Part shown: positions 1 through 11,414 of the stretch, in pieces
How the letters are laid out: every line of letters starts with the position of its first letter
Position numbering within the stretch: position 1 is the first letter of the stretch
From: Nothopassalora personata
Lineage: Eukaryota; Ascomycota; Dothideomycetes; Mycosphaerellales; Mycosphaerellaceae
Assembly: GCA_033816765.1 (NCBI GenBank)
Contig: CM066298.1
Coordinates: forward strand, 1,736,001 to 1,800,000
Direction of reading: 5' to 3'
DNA length: 64,000 nt
Position numbers and translations under genes: made by a program
The notes under the pieces: model-generated
Database searches by the model: none
What the model was told of the DNA's origin: nothing
Seen by the model: only the letters and a program-made list of their open reading frames with translations

Positions 1-2120
1 AGACGGTACCCGAAAAATGCGAATTCTATAAGAAAGAATTTAAATTCCTAGGCTTTATTATTAGTACGACGGGGATAATAATCGACCCTACGAAGACATA
101 GTCAATTAGAGAATAGCTAGAACCAAAAATAGTTAAGGAAGTACAATTATTCCTTAGACTAGCTAACTATAACCGGAAACTTATTAAGGATTATTTAAAG
201 ACAGTAGCACTAATAACGATGCTTACGAGGAAAGACGTTAGCTAGAAATAGGGAAGAGAATAAGCCGATGCGTTTAGACAACTTAAGGGACAATACGTAT
301 TAGCTCCTACGCTTCGACTATTCGATAGTAGTAAGGAAGTCTATATCAAGACCGATACGTCTAATATAGCAATAGGCGTATATCTTATATAGACATATAA
401 TAGGAAAAGACACCTAGTAGCCTATTACTTCCGGAAAATAACTATAGCGGAATAGAACTACGATATCTATAATAATGAGCTTCTAGCTATTGTTACCGCT
501 ATATAGTATTAGAGAGTATATATCGAGGGCCTACTAAAGTTAATGATTCTTTCTAACTATAAGAATCTTACGTACTTTACGACGATAAAGGAACTTACCC
601 GAAGATAAGCCCGCTAGTCGGAGCTACTAGGGCAATATAAGTTTAAAATTAAATATACTCTAGGAAAAGAGAACAGCCGCGTAGACGCGCTAAGCCGGAG
701 AAGCGACTATATAGAAGGAAAAGAACTAGTATAACATAAGATATTAAAGACGAACCCCGACGGAAGTCTTAGTATAAACACGAGAGAATTTAATAATATC
801 GTACGGATACTAAGTAATAGGGACGAGCAATTCCCTATATCGTAAGGGAAATACGAAGTACTAAAGGATCGAGAAGAAGAGTATATACGACAATATTACG
901 ACGTACTAACTTACGGACACCCTAGAACTTTAAAAATAACGGACCTAATATAACGTAGCTTCTCCTTCCTATAGATAAGACTTAAGGTGTTACGCTATAT
1001 TAAGCGATACGTACACTACTAATAGAACAAGGCTATAAGACATACGAGATACGATTACCTATAGTTTAGGACACTACTAATAGAACTATAGGACGAAGTT
1101 ATAATAGACTTTATTACGAAGCTCCTACCGTTAAGAGATTAAGTTACGAAACAACTATACGATATAATATTAGTTATAGTTAATAGACTTACGAAATATG
1201 TATACTTTATTCCTATATTAGAAACATATAATACGGAGTAGCTCGGATACCTCGTACTAGATAGACTTATCCGATACTACGGATTTCCCTAAGTATTTAT
1301 AACGGATAGAGACAAGCTATTTATATTAAACTACTAGAGAACGCTTATAGGAATAATCGGAATTAAACATAAGCCATTAATAGTATATTATCCGGAGATA
1401 GACGGATAGACCGAAAGGATAAATTAGACGCTAGAACAATACCTACGATACTATATTAACTATATATAAGACAACTAGGTTTTACTACTACCGATAGCGT
1501 AGATTGTACTAAACAACTACAAATCGTAGACAACTTTAACGACACTATTTTATACGAACTTTAATAAAGATCCTAGCCTATTTAGAAAACCTAGATCCTA
1601 CCTATAAGCCGAAAGAGCAACCGTAACGACGGAGACTCTTAAGGAAGTATATAAAGAAATACATAAGGCAATCGAAGATATATAATAAAAATTGTCTTAA
1701 TAGCGATAAGACATAAGAAAAATAGCACCTCTACTAAAAGAGGGGGATAAGGTCTATCTCCTTATAAAAAACTTAAGAATAAGAAGATAGACTAAGAAAC
1801 TAGATTACATTAAGGTCGGACCATTTTTTATCGGCAAAGTTATAGAACTAGTTAACTATCGCCTACGACTACTACCCGACCCGAAGATCTATCTAGTCTT
1901 CTATATCTCTAAGCTAGAACCCGTAGACGCTAGAACACCCTACTAGGAAAGCTTCTATTTCAAGCCGGAAGTAGAAAATGAATTCGAAGTCGAAAGAATC
2001 CTAAATAAAAAGGGTTAGCGATACCTAGTTAAATAGAAAGAATACGACGATTTAGAAAATACCTAGGAACTAAAGCAAAACCTATACAACTATTAGTAGA
2101 AACTCTAGGAATACTAAAAA
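1..2120 (+). pseudogene. RIP-degraded pol of element C (RT end, RNase H, integrase, chromodomain)
   Basis: Translation in the plus direction, ignoring stops, gives the RT thumb region (EFKFLGFIIS near the start), an RNase H stretch (IKTDTSNIAIGVYL about 350-395, then NSRVDALSRRSDY near 670-710), an integrase core with FITDRDKLF near 1300 and a PEIDGQTERIN-like segment near 1395-1425, and a chromodomain ending ENTWEL-like at about 1980-2090. Dozens of TAG and TAA codons replace Gln and Trp. It cannot encode a working protein. Domain order is that of a chromovirus (Tf1/sushi type) with a C-terminal chromodomain. Confidence 0.8.
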
Positions 2121-2175
2121 AGGGTAGTAGGGGAAGACTAACGTACACGAATATATTAGTTTCCCCTACTAAAGT

Positions 2176-2303
2176 AGCTAAGGTAGGAATCGAACCTACA
2201 ACCTCCCTTCTAAACGGTAAGTATAAGGAAATGTTTAAGGGTATAAGCTAAAAAGATTCCTATGTAACGCTAGAAATACGCTCTACTACTAAGCTACTTA
2301 ACC
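2176..2303 (-). other. tRNA-like module in element C, with insert
   Basis: On the minus strand a 7-bp acceptor-like stem (GGTTAAG at 2303-2297, CTTAGCT at 2182-2176, two wobble pairs) encloses an A-box-like segment (TAGCTTAGTAGTAGAGC) and a perfect T arm with the B box GGTTCGATTCC. About 55 extra bases lie between the D-arm and T-arm parts, where an anticodon arm should be, so it is not a normal tRNA. It sits just downstream of the chromodomain and before the antisense ORF. Element A has a compact version at the same place. Confidence 0.55.
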
Positions 2304-2396
2304 GATTATAAGGATAAAGGGAAACTTATAAACTTATATCCCTTACGGCGCCGAGATAGAGAAATCGATCGTATTATTAATAAAATTAATAGACGA

Positions 2397-2819
2397 CTAA
2401 ACCGTAGGAGACAAGCTAACGGTCGTATCCGTAGCGGGACAATTAATATCCTCGATCTCTCTAGAAGCCTCTATCTTAGCCTCGAGATACTACGCCTTCT
2501 TTCGCGTACGCTCCTCTGCCTAACGAAGTATAGCTTTATCCCATATTAACCGCGCTAGGACCTTAGTAAGCTCCTTCTTATCCCTTTCGACTTTCTTCCG
2601 ATATTCTTCGCGAGTTATATTAAGAGACTCCTAGGAAAGGTTTACGTATTTACGACCGCGACGAACGTACTTAGAATACCGAAGTCGAAAGTTACCCTCT
2701 ATCGTAATATAAGAAAGGCCGTTTAGAAAATAATAGTTATAAGTAAGATCGACGGGACGCCCGTGTTTATTAATTTCTTTCGTAACATAAAGATGATTGT
2801 TAGAAGAAGAAGAAGATAT
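2397..2819 (-). pseudogene. RIP-degraded antisense accessory ORF of element C
   Basis: Minus-strand frame of 141 codons read through stops, beginning at ATA (probably a RIP-altered ATG) followed by four serines. It continues with a YSKYVRRGRKYV segment, which fits a Cys-x2-Cys-x6-Cys motif after TG-to-TA mutation, then a Lys/Glu-rich helical stretch. The same arrangement is intact in elements F (14759-15529) and G (11415-12068). Function unknown. The position between pol and 3' LTR and the antisense direction match the other copies. The end is uncertain because the terminal TAG could itself be a mutated CAG. Confidence 0.6.
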
Positions 2820-2897
2820 CGTTACCCGTACAAAAAAAGGAGATTATATAGTATCTTATATAAGCTTCGGGACGAAGCTAGACTAGAAGGGATATAG

Positions 2898-3259
2898 TAT
2901 TACGGTTTAGTCTAGACTATACGATTATAGCTAACTATTAGACGCGAATAATCACGTGCACTATACGCAATTACTTACTTACTAGCGACTTAGTAATCTA
3001 TAAGTATAGCGATGCTATCTTCTTTATATTTAAGAACGCTAAGAATCCTTTATAAGTTTAATGCGTTTAACTTACTGTTTAATATTACTATTTAGAATAT
3101 ACTATAACCTAACCTCTACCTTACTATCCCTTAGTCTTTACGAGATAAGATAGCTACTACTTTATTATTCTATCTTAACTTCCTATCGGCCCGAGAACAA
3201 ACCTAATTAAGCTTAGTCTTCTAATCTTATAATATTATTAGGTTATACTAAATCTAACA
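2898..3259 (+). repeat. 3' LTR of element C
   Basis: Runs from TATTACGG (RIP-altered TGTTACGG) to CTAACA. It is preceded by a purine-rich tract at about 2870-2897 that resembles the polypurine tract next to the LTRs of elements A and G. Its last 200 bases match, in reverse orientation, the LTRs of element B at 6311 and 34248, so B and C share R-U5 sequence while the U3 halves differ. Confidence 0.75.
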
Positions 3260-5216
3260 AATAGATCCTATTATAATTATAGTAAACTTAAGAAAGTATT
3301 TGCTACATTAGCTATAGATAATATAAAGAAGGGGAAGCTTATAGATCCTACTACCCTAACTAAAGTATTAAATAGACCTAATAGAGCTAAATAGATTAGA
3401 GCAATTAGAGAGAAATTTAACTCCTTAGAGGATATAGAATATATCGTATAGATCTTATCTAGGAAAGTTTCTAAAGGTAGGAAACTACTTATAAGGAAAT
3501 AGGTCTTATATTATAAGTACCTTCCTAATAGTTCTATTAAGAAGCGTAGAGCTAGATAGGTAGCTAAGGAGTTTACCTAAAAGTAAGGTATAGACTATAT
3601 TAAGACCTTTACTCTAACCCTAAGGCTACTAATAAGTAGAATTCTCCTAGCCCTATATATAGTTCGTAGCTAGAAAAGGAGATAGATTAATATTAAAATA
3701 GCATTTATAAACCCTAATATTAATATGCCTTTATACATTAAACTACTAGAAGGCGTAGAGCTTATTAAGAAAGATCTATCTAATAAAGTACTAGAAATTA
3801 AGAAGGGACTAAATAGATTAAAACAAGCTATAAACCTCTAGTACTATAATACTAAGGAGGCTCTAGAAGAACTATGCGTAAAGAGACTTAATTCTAATAT
3901 ATATCTCTTTTAGGGGAAGGACCTCCTTGTCCTCCTATATATAGATAACTTCTAGATCTTTAGTAGTAGTAACTAAAAGATTAATAAGTTTATTACTAGC
4001 CTAAAGAAGAAGTACTCTATTAAAATAGTTAATACTAACCTGTTCTTAGGTATATAACTAAAGAGTAAAAAGAATAGAGATCTCTATATCTCCTAAAAGC
4101 ACTATACTTTAGAGAAACTTTAGAAATATAGCCTAGACTTAGCTAAAAGTATTAAGTATTCCCTTAACCGCCTATATAAAGCTTATAAAGAGCAATGCAG
4201 TATATAGGATTATAATCTGTTTAATATATTAATTAGGGAACTCTAGTACCTAGCTAACTAGATGTTAGGAACCGCTGTACGTTATCCCAACTGGGCTTGG
4301 ATCTTTGCAGTGATGTCTCTGACTCGTTGAGAAGGTAGTGGTCCCAAACAGTATATGGTGTATACTTGAAATGAGTTAAGCACGAGGCTCCTATCTACTT
4401 GCAAAAGAGCGTCGTCTATATAGTGCCATGTCTTGGCGCGGTCTGTCCTGCTCTCTCGGTAGAGCACTAAGAGCGCTCTGCTCTGAGTCACACAAGAGCG
4501 CCCGCTCATTGGCAGCGCGTGTCCCTATTCCCAACGAATGAAGTTCTTCCACGTGCACGATCGTACCGGACCGTAACACTAGATAAGGCTAGATATCTCC
4601 TATATAATAAACTACTTAGCTAAATTCTTAGCTAATCCTTTAGTAGAGTATATTATTATAGTAAAGCATATTTATAGATATATTGCTAGAACAATTAATA
4701 AGTGCCTAATCTTTAGAAAGACATAATCCCTAAAGCTAGAGATCTATATAGACTCTAATTTCTCGAGAGATCTAATAGGTAGATTAACCTTAGGACTCCT
4801 AGTTAAAATAGCTAGAGGTCCTATTATCTAGAAGTCTAACCTATAAAAGGAGATAGTGCTATTAAGTACTAAAGTAGAGTATATAGCTTTAACTAAATAC
4901 TATAGGGAAGTAATATAGTTAAGAAATCTACTCTATAAAACCTAGAAGATAACTAATTATAAGGCTTAAGCCTTTAAGATCTTTAAAGATAACTAGTCTA
5001 CTATTAAGCTAGTTAGAGATTATACTAACTATAAAAGAACTAAGTATATTAGGCTTAGGAACTACTTTTATAGATAGGTTTATAAAGAAGGCTTAATTAT
5101 AGTTAAGTATATCCCTATAGTAGAGTAGCTTATAGATTAGCTTATAAAGCTAAAGTTACTAAACTACATTCTCTAAGGGAGGCTTCTAGAAGCTAACTAC
5201 ACTTTTATTTATATAT
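3260..5216 (+). mobile_element. RIP-degraded Ty1/copia reverse transcriptase and RNase H remnant
   Basis: Plus-strand translation through stops resembles copia RT: a YIKTFTLTLRLLISRILLAL-like start near 3600, an INIKIAFINP segment (copia DVKTAFLNG motif) near 3690, and near 4870 a KVEYIALT segment typical of copia RNase H (EAEYIALS), followed by a LRNLL-like end. The remnant is split by a solo LTR at 4263-4578. No coding capacity is left. Its LTRs could not be placed with confidence; a purine run near 5173-5183 may mark the 3' polypurine tract. Confidence 0.7.
4263..4578 (-). repeat. Solo LTR, unmutated, related to element G
   Basis: A 316-bp LTR with termini TGTTA...TAACA, flanked on both sides by CTAGA, a perfect 5-bp target duplication. 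On the minus strand its R-U5 part (about 180 bases) is nearly identical to the LTR of element G, with only three differences seen, but the U3 part is unrelated. It contains CTATATAG as a TATA box in the shared part. It shows no RIP mutation although the copia DNA around it is heavily mutated. Solo LTRs arise by LTR-LTR recombination. Confidence 0.9.
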
Positions 5217-6310
5217 AGTAAGACTTTTATTTGTTTATAAGAATTTATAAAGCAATATTTTATTTATTTAGAGATAGTAGAGGAAAGCTTTTATTTATTA
5301 ACGTTAAGAGTTAGATTTATTTATAGTATTATATATCTTACTATACTTATATAACTAGACTATAGAGAGGCTTACTTTAGAACTACCTTCTAAGGTGAGA
5401 TCTAGTTTATTATTATAGACTCTAATTCTAGGGAGCTATAGTATTAAAAGTAAAAGGAAATAGAGAAGTAGACCGCCCTTACTTATAACGGCTATTTTAT
5501 CCTTTAGTCCTAACTAGATCCTAAGAACCTTACTAAGACCCGATATAAGTACACCCTCTAGACTACTACTTACTACTAGAACTACTAGAGCCTCTAGAAC
5601 CCCTCTTATAGGAAGTCAAGTACATTATAGCACCCTCCTAAAAGTCGTTATTAGTACCTAGACGCTATAGGAACTAACGAATTAGGGCAGTAACCTTATT
5701 CTAAGAGGGGGAGTTAGAGAATAGGAGGCGAACTATAAGGGTAGCCTATAGCTAACCCTTATATATAATGCGGCTATACTCGGCTTAGTAAGCCGCACGT
5801 AACACGTATACGTATACTAAGAGACGCGTATAGCGTCTATAGAAGAAGGTAAGCTTTAGTTTATCTACGATTAGAAGATCGTAGGCGTACTATATATTAC
5901 GACATCTCCTTATAACCCTCGCGGTCCTAATACGAACCTTAAGGAGGATAGCTCTAGAACTATTACTAGGAGCCCTAGGGATACTTAGGCGCTAGTCTAT
6001 ATTACTAGGAATAAGCTAGGTAGGTAGTATCTAATAACTATATCTAGATATACTTATACTAGGAGAATCTAGAGCTAGAGATAGGAAGCCCTTACGTAGA
6101 GGACTAATATATATAATAGGAGGAGAGCAACTAGCTTATATACTACCCTAGAAGGCGGTACTAGTAGAGCGAGAGTAACCTATACCTAGCTACTAGTAGG
6201 TTCTAGATAGACTAGCTATACTTAGATAGCTAGTACGACTAGTAGTACCCTACTATAGGGTCTATAGAGAGAAGAAGCTATACTTATTATAGTAATTATT
6301 AAGAGCGTAG
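5217..6310. mobile_element. Unclassified RIP-degraded retroelement remnant
   Basis: TpA-rich, CpA-poor DNA with no open frame. A polypurine-like AAGAGGGGGAGT near 5701-5712 followed by a TAGAGAATAGG segment looks like a copia-type 3' end or LTR start. Translated plus-strand stretches after 5930 look like a low-complexity gag but match nothing I can name. It is cut at 6310 by the insertion of element B, and the other side of that insertion continues at 34675. Confidence 0.4.
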
Positions 6311-6755
6311 TGTTAGGTTTAGTATAACCTAATAATATTATAAGTTAAGAAGATAAGCTTAATCGGGTTTATTCTCGGGCCGATAGGAAGTCGAGGGAAA
6401 GTAATAAAGCAGTAGCTATCTTATCTTATAAAGACTAAGTAGTAGTAAGGTAGAGGTTAGGTTATAGTGTATTCTAAATAGTAATATTAAACAGTAAGTT
6501 AAACGCCTCGAACTATAAGGGTACGATACGTTTCTAAATATAAAGGGTATTCTATTCCTTTCCTATGCCTACCGTACCTATCGTACCTACTATACCTAAG
6601 TTCGTAGGCACTCTAGGCACTCTAGGCACTCTAGGTACTCTAGGTACTCTAGGCACTCTATAGCGGTTATGTCCGCCTAGCTATAGGCCGCGCCCGTTAT
6701 TAGTACGGGCTTATTAATTAGCTATCGTTCCTTCGGCCGTCTCTAATCCGTAACA
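6311..6755 (-). repeat. 3' LTR of element B
   Basis: 445 bp, TGTTAGG to CCGTAACA on the plus strand, with the duplication CGTAG just outside. It contains a short array of GGCACTCTA-type repeats at about 6605-6660, which is shorter in the partner LTR at 34248-34674 and explains the length difference. Just inside it at about 6756-6795 is the complement of a polypurine-like tract. Confidence 0.85.
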
Positions 6756-6849
6756 CTATCCCCTCTCTAGCTTAGCTTGTCCCGAGCTTATAAATAATCG
6801 ATGTTTCTTCGGTATAAGCGGTCGTTATAGCTCTCTTCTTTCCTTTAAC

Positions 6850-7497
6850 ATACCTAAGCTAAAATCTTCTAGTACCGAACGTTGCATTTGTTAATCTAAG
6901 AAAATCAAAGCTCTAGGCGAAATTATAGTCCGTCCCTATCTCTATAATCGCGAGACGAAGTCGGTTTACCGCGTCTATGTCGGGTCCGGTCGGTATAGTG
7001 TTTATATAAAGGAAAATCGTCGCGACTATAACGTTAAGGTTATAGAGGCGGAATAGTCGCGTTTACGCCGTTAGCGCGAGGCTCTCGAGAAAAAGGTGTT
7101 AGAGTATCGTCGAAAGATGCGGGAGCTTAATAAAGCGTACGAGGCTTCGCTTTGAAGGATATAGGAAGAGGAGGTCGTACGTCGGAAGATATAGGAGGAA
7201 GAGGCTATTACTTAGGAGAAGAAGGCTCGTCTCTAAAGGAAGCTAGAGCTTCTAGAGCGTCGAGAGACCGAGGCGATCGCGGTAGAGGAGGCTACCCTCC
7301 TAGAGCTTCCGGACGAAGACGCGGTCCTAGGTTCCTCGCTGTCTCTCTCCCCTCCTACTTAGTCCTTATATAAGGGTATCTTAGACGACTTCTAGTCTAA
7401 TCTAGGCTTACTCTCCGTTCCTAAGCTTCTTATTTCCGGGAATCTTAGCGCTACTTCTAGAACTATCGTAGAAGCTAGTAGCAGTTTGCTAGATTAG
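6850..7497 (+). pseudogene. RIP-degraded antisense accessory ORF of element B
   Basis: A plus-strand frame of about 216 codons, opposite to the minus-strand pol of B and ending next to its chromodomain. It starts at ATA (mutated ATG) and runs KLKSSS, a region with spaced Tyr residues likely derived from Cys (VYRVYVGSGRYSVYIKENRRDY), and a long Arg/Glu/Lys-rich helix (ALEKKVLEYRRKMRELNKAYE) with only a few stops. This is the same layout as in elements A, C, F and G. Function unknown. Confidence 0.6.
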
Positions 7498-10004
7498 TTC
7501 TTAGTTCCTAGGTATTTTCTAATTCGTCGTATCCTTTCTATTTAATAAGGTATCGCTAACCCTTCTTATCTAGGATTTTATTAACTTCGAATTTATTTTC
7601 TACTTCCGGCTCGAAGTAGAAGCTCCTTTAGTAAGGTGTTTTAGCGTCTACGGGTTCTAGCTTAGAGATATAGAAGACTAGGTAGATTTTTGCGTTAGGT
7701 AGTAGTTATAGGCGGTAGTTAACTAGTCCTATAACTTTATCGATAAAAAATAGTCCGACCTTAACGTAATCTAGTTTCTTAGTCTTTCTTCTTATTCTTA
7801 GGTTTTTTATAAGGAGATAGACCTTATCCCCCTCCTTAAGTAGAGGTGCCATTTTTCTTACGTCTTGCCGTTAGTAAGATAGTTTATATTATATATCTTC
7901 GATCGCCTTACGTGCTTCTTTATAGACTTCCTTAAGAGTCTCCGTCATTACGATAGCTCTCTCGGCCTATAGATAGGATCTAGGTATTCCGAATATGTTA
8001 GGATCTTTTCTAAAGTTCGTATAAAATAGTGTCGTTAAAGTTGTCTCTAATTTATAGTTATTTAGTGCGATCTACGCTATTAGTAGTAGTAAAACCTAGT
8101 TATCTTATACGTAGTTAATGTAGTGCCGTAGGTATTGTTCTAAGGTTTAATTCGTTCTTTCCGTTTATCTATCGGTCTCCGGATAGTATGCCGTAGATAA
8201 CTTATGCTTAATTCCGATCGTTCCTATAAGCATCTTCTAGTAGTTGAATGTAAATAGCTTATCTCTATCCGTTATAAACGCTTAAGGGAATCCGTAGTAT
8301 TGGATAAGTCTATCTAGCACGAGGTATCCGAGCTATTATATGTTTCTAATGTAGGAATAAAGTATGCGTATTTTATAAGTCTATTAACCATAACTAGTAT
8401 TATGTCGTATAGTTATTTCGTAACTTAATCTCTTAATGGTAGGAGTTTCGTAATAAAGTCTATTATAACTTCGTCCTATAGTTTTATTAGTAGTGTCCTA
8501 AACTATAGGTAACCGTACTTTGCATGTCTCGTAGCCTTATTTCGTTAGTAGTGTACGCATTATTTAATGTAGCGTAACACCTTAAGTCTTATCTATAGGA
8601 ATGAGAAGCTACGTTATATTAGGTCTATTATCTTTAAAGTTCTAGGGTGTCTATAAGTTAGTCCGTCGTAATGTTATCGTATATATTCTTCTTCTCGATC
8701 CTTTAGTACTTAGTATTTTCCTTACGATATAGGGAATTGTTCGTCCTTATCGCCTAATATCTATATAATGTTATTAAATTCTCTAGTGTTAGTACTAAGA
8801 CTTCCGTTAGGGTTCGTCTTTAGTATTTTATGTTATACTAGTTCTTTTCCTTCTATATAGTCGCTTCTTCGGCTTAGCGCGTCGGCGCGGCTATTCTCTC
8901 GTCCTAGAGTATATCTAATTTCGAACTTATACTGTCCTAGTAGCTCCGACTAGCGGGCTTACCTTCGGGTAAGTTCTTTCGTCGTCGTAAAGTACGTAAG
9001 ATTCTTATAGTTAGAAAGAATCGTTAACTTCGGTAGGCCCTCGATATATACTCTCTAATGTTATATAGTAGTAACAATAGCTAGAAGCTCTTTATTATAG
9101 ATGTCGTAGTTCTGTTCCGCTATAGTTATTTTTCGGGAGTAATAGGCTACTAGGTGTCTCTACCTATCGTGTGTCTATATTAGGCACGCGCCTATTACTA
9201 TATCTAACGCGTCGGTCTCGATGTAGACTTCCTTACTACTATCGAATAGTCGAAGCGTAGGGGCTAATATGCATTGTTCCTTAAGTTACTTAAACGTATC
9301 GGCTTGTTCTCTTCCCTATTTCTAGCTAGCGTCTTTCCTTCTAAGTATCGTTATTAGTACTACTATCTTTAAATAATCCTTAATGAATTTCCGGTTGTAG
9401 TTAGCTAGTCTAAGGAATAATTGTACTTCCTTAACTGTTTTAGGTTCTAGCTATTCTGTAATTAATTGTGTCTTTATAGGGTCGATAGATGTTCCTATAG
9501 TACTAATAATAAAGCCTAAGAATTTAACTTCTTTCTTATAAAATTCGCATTTCTCGGGTACCGTGTTAAATCCTAATTACGTAAGTCGTTCGAAGATGTC
9601 CTAGACTTGTTTTACGTGTTCCTATAGGGATCCTTTCGTATAGACTAGTATATCGTCTATGTAGGCGATAACGTATACGTCGAGTAGGTCTCTAAGTGTT
9701 TTATTAATAAGGTCCTAGTAGGATGCGGGTGCGTTAGTTAGCCCTATTAGCATAACTAAGAATTCGTAGAGTCCGTATCTTATCCTAAAAGCGGTTTTCT
9801 ATTCTTCTCCTTCTACTATTCGTATAGTATAGAAGGCATCTCGTAGGTTAATCTTAGTATACTAGTCCGATCCGGTTAATCTATCTTATACTTCTTCGAT
9901 GTTAGCTAGCGGGTATCGGTTTTTAATCGTAATCTTATTTAACTTCCTATAGTCCTATACGAGTCGTAACTTCCCGTTTGCTTTTAGAACGAATATATAT
10001 AGAG

Positions 10005-10364
10005 TGTTACGGTTTGATTCGTGGAGAACTCACAGCCACTCACTAAGCGAGGAGAGCAAAGAAACTTGCGGGATGGAGAGCAAGAGATCAAGAGATCGAG
10101 AGAGCAAGATCAAGAGATCAAGAGATCAAGAGATCAAGAGAGCAAGAGATCAAGAGATCAAGAGAGCAAGAGAGAGCAGGACAGATCACGCCAAGACATG
10201 GCACTATATAGACGACGCTCTTTTGCAAGTAGATAGGAGCCTCGTGCTCAACTCATTTCAAGTATACACCATATACTGTTTGGGACCACTACCTTCTCAA
10301 CGAGTCAGAGACATCACTGCAAAGATCCAAGCCCAGTTGGGATAACGAACAGCGGTTCCTAACA
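10005..10364 (+). repeat. 5' LTR of element G
   Basis: 360 bp, TGTTACGG to CCTAACA. It contains a purine-rich array of GATCAAGAGA-type units at about 10080-10180, a TATA box at 10205-10210 and the presumed transcript start region near 10244. Short open frames inside it are not genes, because they recur in the other LTR and in a related solo LTR. Confidence 0.95.
10205..10251 (+). promoter_or_regulatory. LTR promoter of element G: TATA box and presumed transcript start
   Basis: TATATA at 10205-10210 lies 39 bases before GTGCTCAA at 10244-10251. That octamer is the exact complement of TTGAGCAC just inside the LTR (10368-10375). In Tf1-type elements the first bases of the RNA pair with the primer site, so transcription probably starts at or near 10244. 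This is inference from spacing and complementarity. Confidence 0.5.
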
Positions 10365-10367
10365 ACT

Positions 10368-10375
10368 TTGAGCAC
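10368..10375 (+). other. Self-priming primer binding site of element G
   Basis: TTGAGCAC, four bases inside the 5' LTR, is complementary to GTGCTCAA within the LTR itself. No TGG-starting tRNA site follows the LTR. Self-priming from the 5' end of the transcript is established for Tf1 of fission yeast and related chromoviruses. Confidence 0.5.
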
Positions 10376-10396
10376 CACCACCAGGGCCCTTTGCAT

Positions 10397-11389
10397 ATGT
10401 CTGGGAGAGACGCTACCCGGAGTCCGTCACGACAACAGCCACAGTCAACTGGCATTACGGAACGAATGAGCGAAATGTCGATTACAGGAAGCAGCAAGAA
10501 CAACAACACTCCTATGGGTATGCTGAACCCATTGGACCACCACCGTGCACCTAAGGTGTCTACGCCGGAGACGTTCGACGGGACCAAGGACAAACTGGAG
10601 GCTTTTCAACTGCAGGTTCAGTTGTACCTTCACTTCAACGCACACCAGTTTCAAGGCGAGGCTTCTAAAGTCTTGTACGCCGCATCCTTCCTACGAGGAA
10701 AAGCAGCTAGAGGATTCCGACCATACCTCAAGGACTGGCTACACAACCAGGGCGAGGGAGAAACACCGAAAACGGAAACTCGAAAAATTTTCCACGACTA
10801 CGACGAGTTTGAGACGAAACTCGATGATCTATACGGGATACCAAATGAGGAGGTATACGCCGACCGACATATCCGACAACTTCGACAGACTACTTCTGTA
10901 GCGCTGTACGCCTCAGAATTCCAAGGATATGCCGCCGACCTGGAATGGAACGACGCAGCTTTGCGATCGCAGTTCTACCTCGGGCTGAAAGACAACGTCA
11001 AAGCCGAACTATCCCGAAACGCCAGCGTCGTTACGCTAGGGGCGATGATCAAGGCAGCAAAGGAGATCGACGAAAGGCTCCAGGAGTTGAGGTACGACCG
11101 ACACGTACAGCCTGGATACCAGAGACCCGCCGCGGGCGGAAGAGGGGGCTTCAAGGCCAGAAGTCAGGACCCTAATGGTTACGGAGACCCAATGGAATTG
11201 GACGTAACGGAACGTAGGACAGGAAGGGGGCTGAAGAGCAAAGGTTCCACCTGCTACGTATGTGGCGAGCAAGGCCATTTTGCAAGGAACTGCAAGAAAA
11301 AGAACATGGTTAGCCGCGAGTTCAACGCAATGATTCGCGAAGAGAATACATACCAGGAATGCGAGAACTTCTTCTCGAAATCTGCCTAG
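10397..11389 (+). CDS. Gag polyprotein of element G
   Basis: Encodes 330 aa from the ATG at 10397; the frame opens two codons earlier without an ATG. The protein forms the retrotransposon particle and binds RNA. Residues about 50-235 match the gypsy Gag core (a FxxQVQLYL start, FLRGKAARGF, then LxxLYGIPNEEVYADRHIRQL). A CCHC zinc knuckle CYVCGEQGHFARNC sits near residue 285. RIP-damaged gag of element A shows the same order, so this is a gypsy-type Gag. It is intact and free of RIP. Its stop lies 25 bases from the stop of the antisense gene, so the two genes converge. Confidence 0.92.
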   Translation: MSGRDATRSPSRQQPQSTGITERMSEMSITGSSKNNNTPMGMLNPLDHHRAPKVSTPETFDGTKDKLEAFQLQVQLYLHFNAHQFQGEASKVLYAASFLRGKAARGFRPYLKDWLHNQGEGETPKTETRKIFHDYDEFETKLDDLYGIPNEEVYADRHIRQLRQTTSVALYASEFQGYAADLEWNDAALRSQFYLGLKDNVKAELSRNASVVTLGAMIKAAKEIDERLQELRYDRHVQPGYQRPAAGGRGGFKARSQDPNGYGDPMELDVTERRTGRGLKSKGSTCYVCGEQGHFARNCKKKNMVSREFNAMIREENTYQECENFFSKSA

Positions 11390-11414
11390 CAGAAACAACC
11401 TGACGACAACGGCC

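Larger units (their letters stand above)
1..3259 (+). mobile_element. Element C: RIP-degraded Ty3/gypsy chromovirus, 3' part
   Basis: The 3' portion of an LTR retrotransposon whose 5' part lies outside the window. In order it shows the end of reverse transcriptase, RNase H, integrase, a chromodomain, a tRNA-like module, an antisense ORF and a 3' LTR (2898-3259). Stops interrupt every reading frame, almost all explained by CpA-to-TpA changes, which is the RIP pattern known from Neurospora and other Pezizomycotina. It abuts copia-type sequence at 3260, so it probably inserted into that element; its target duplication cannot be checked because the left end is missing. Confidence 0.85.

Noticed and set aside
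10004..10345. Open frames of 71 to 114 codons inside the LTRs of element G
   Set aside because: They lie within long terminal repeats, recur identically at 12140-12484 and partly in the solo LTR, and consist of a translated purine repeat.
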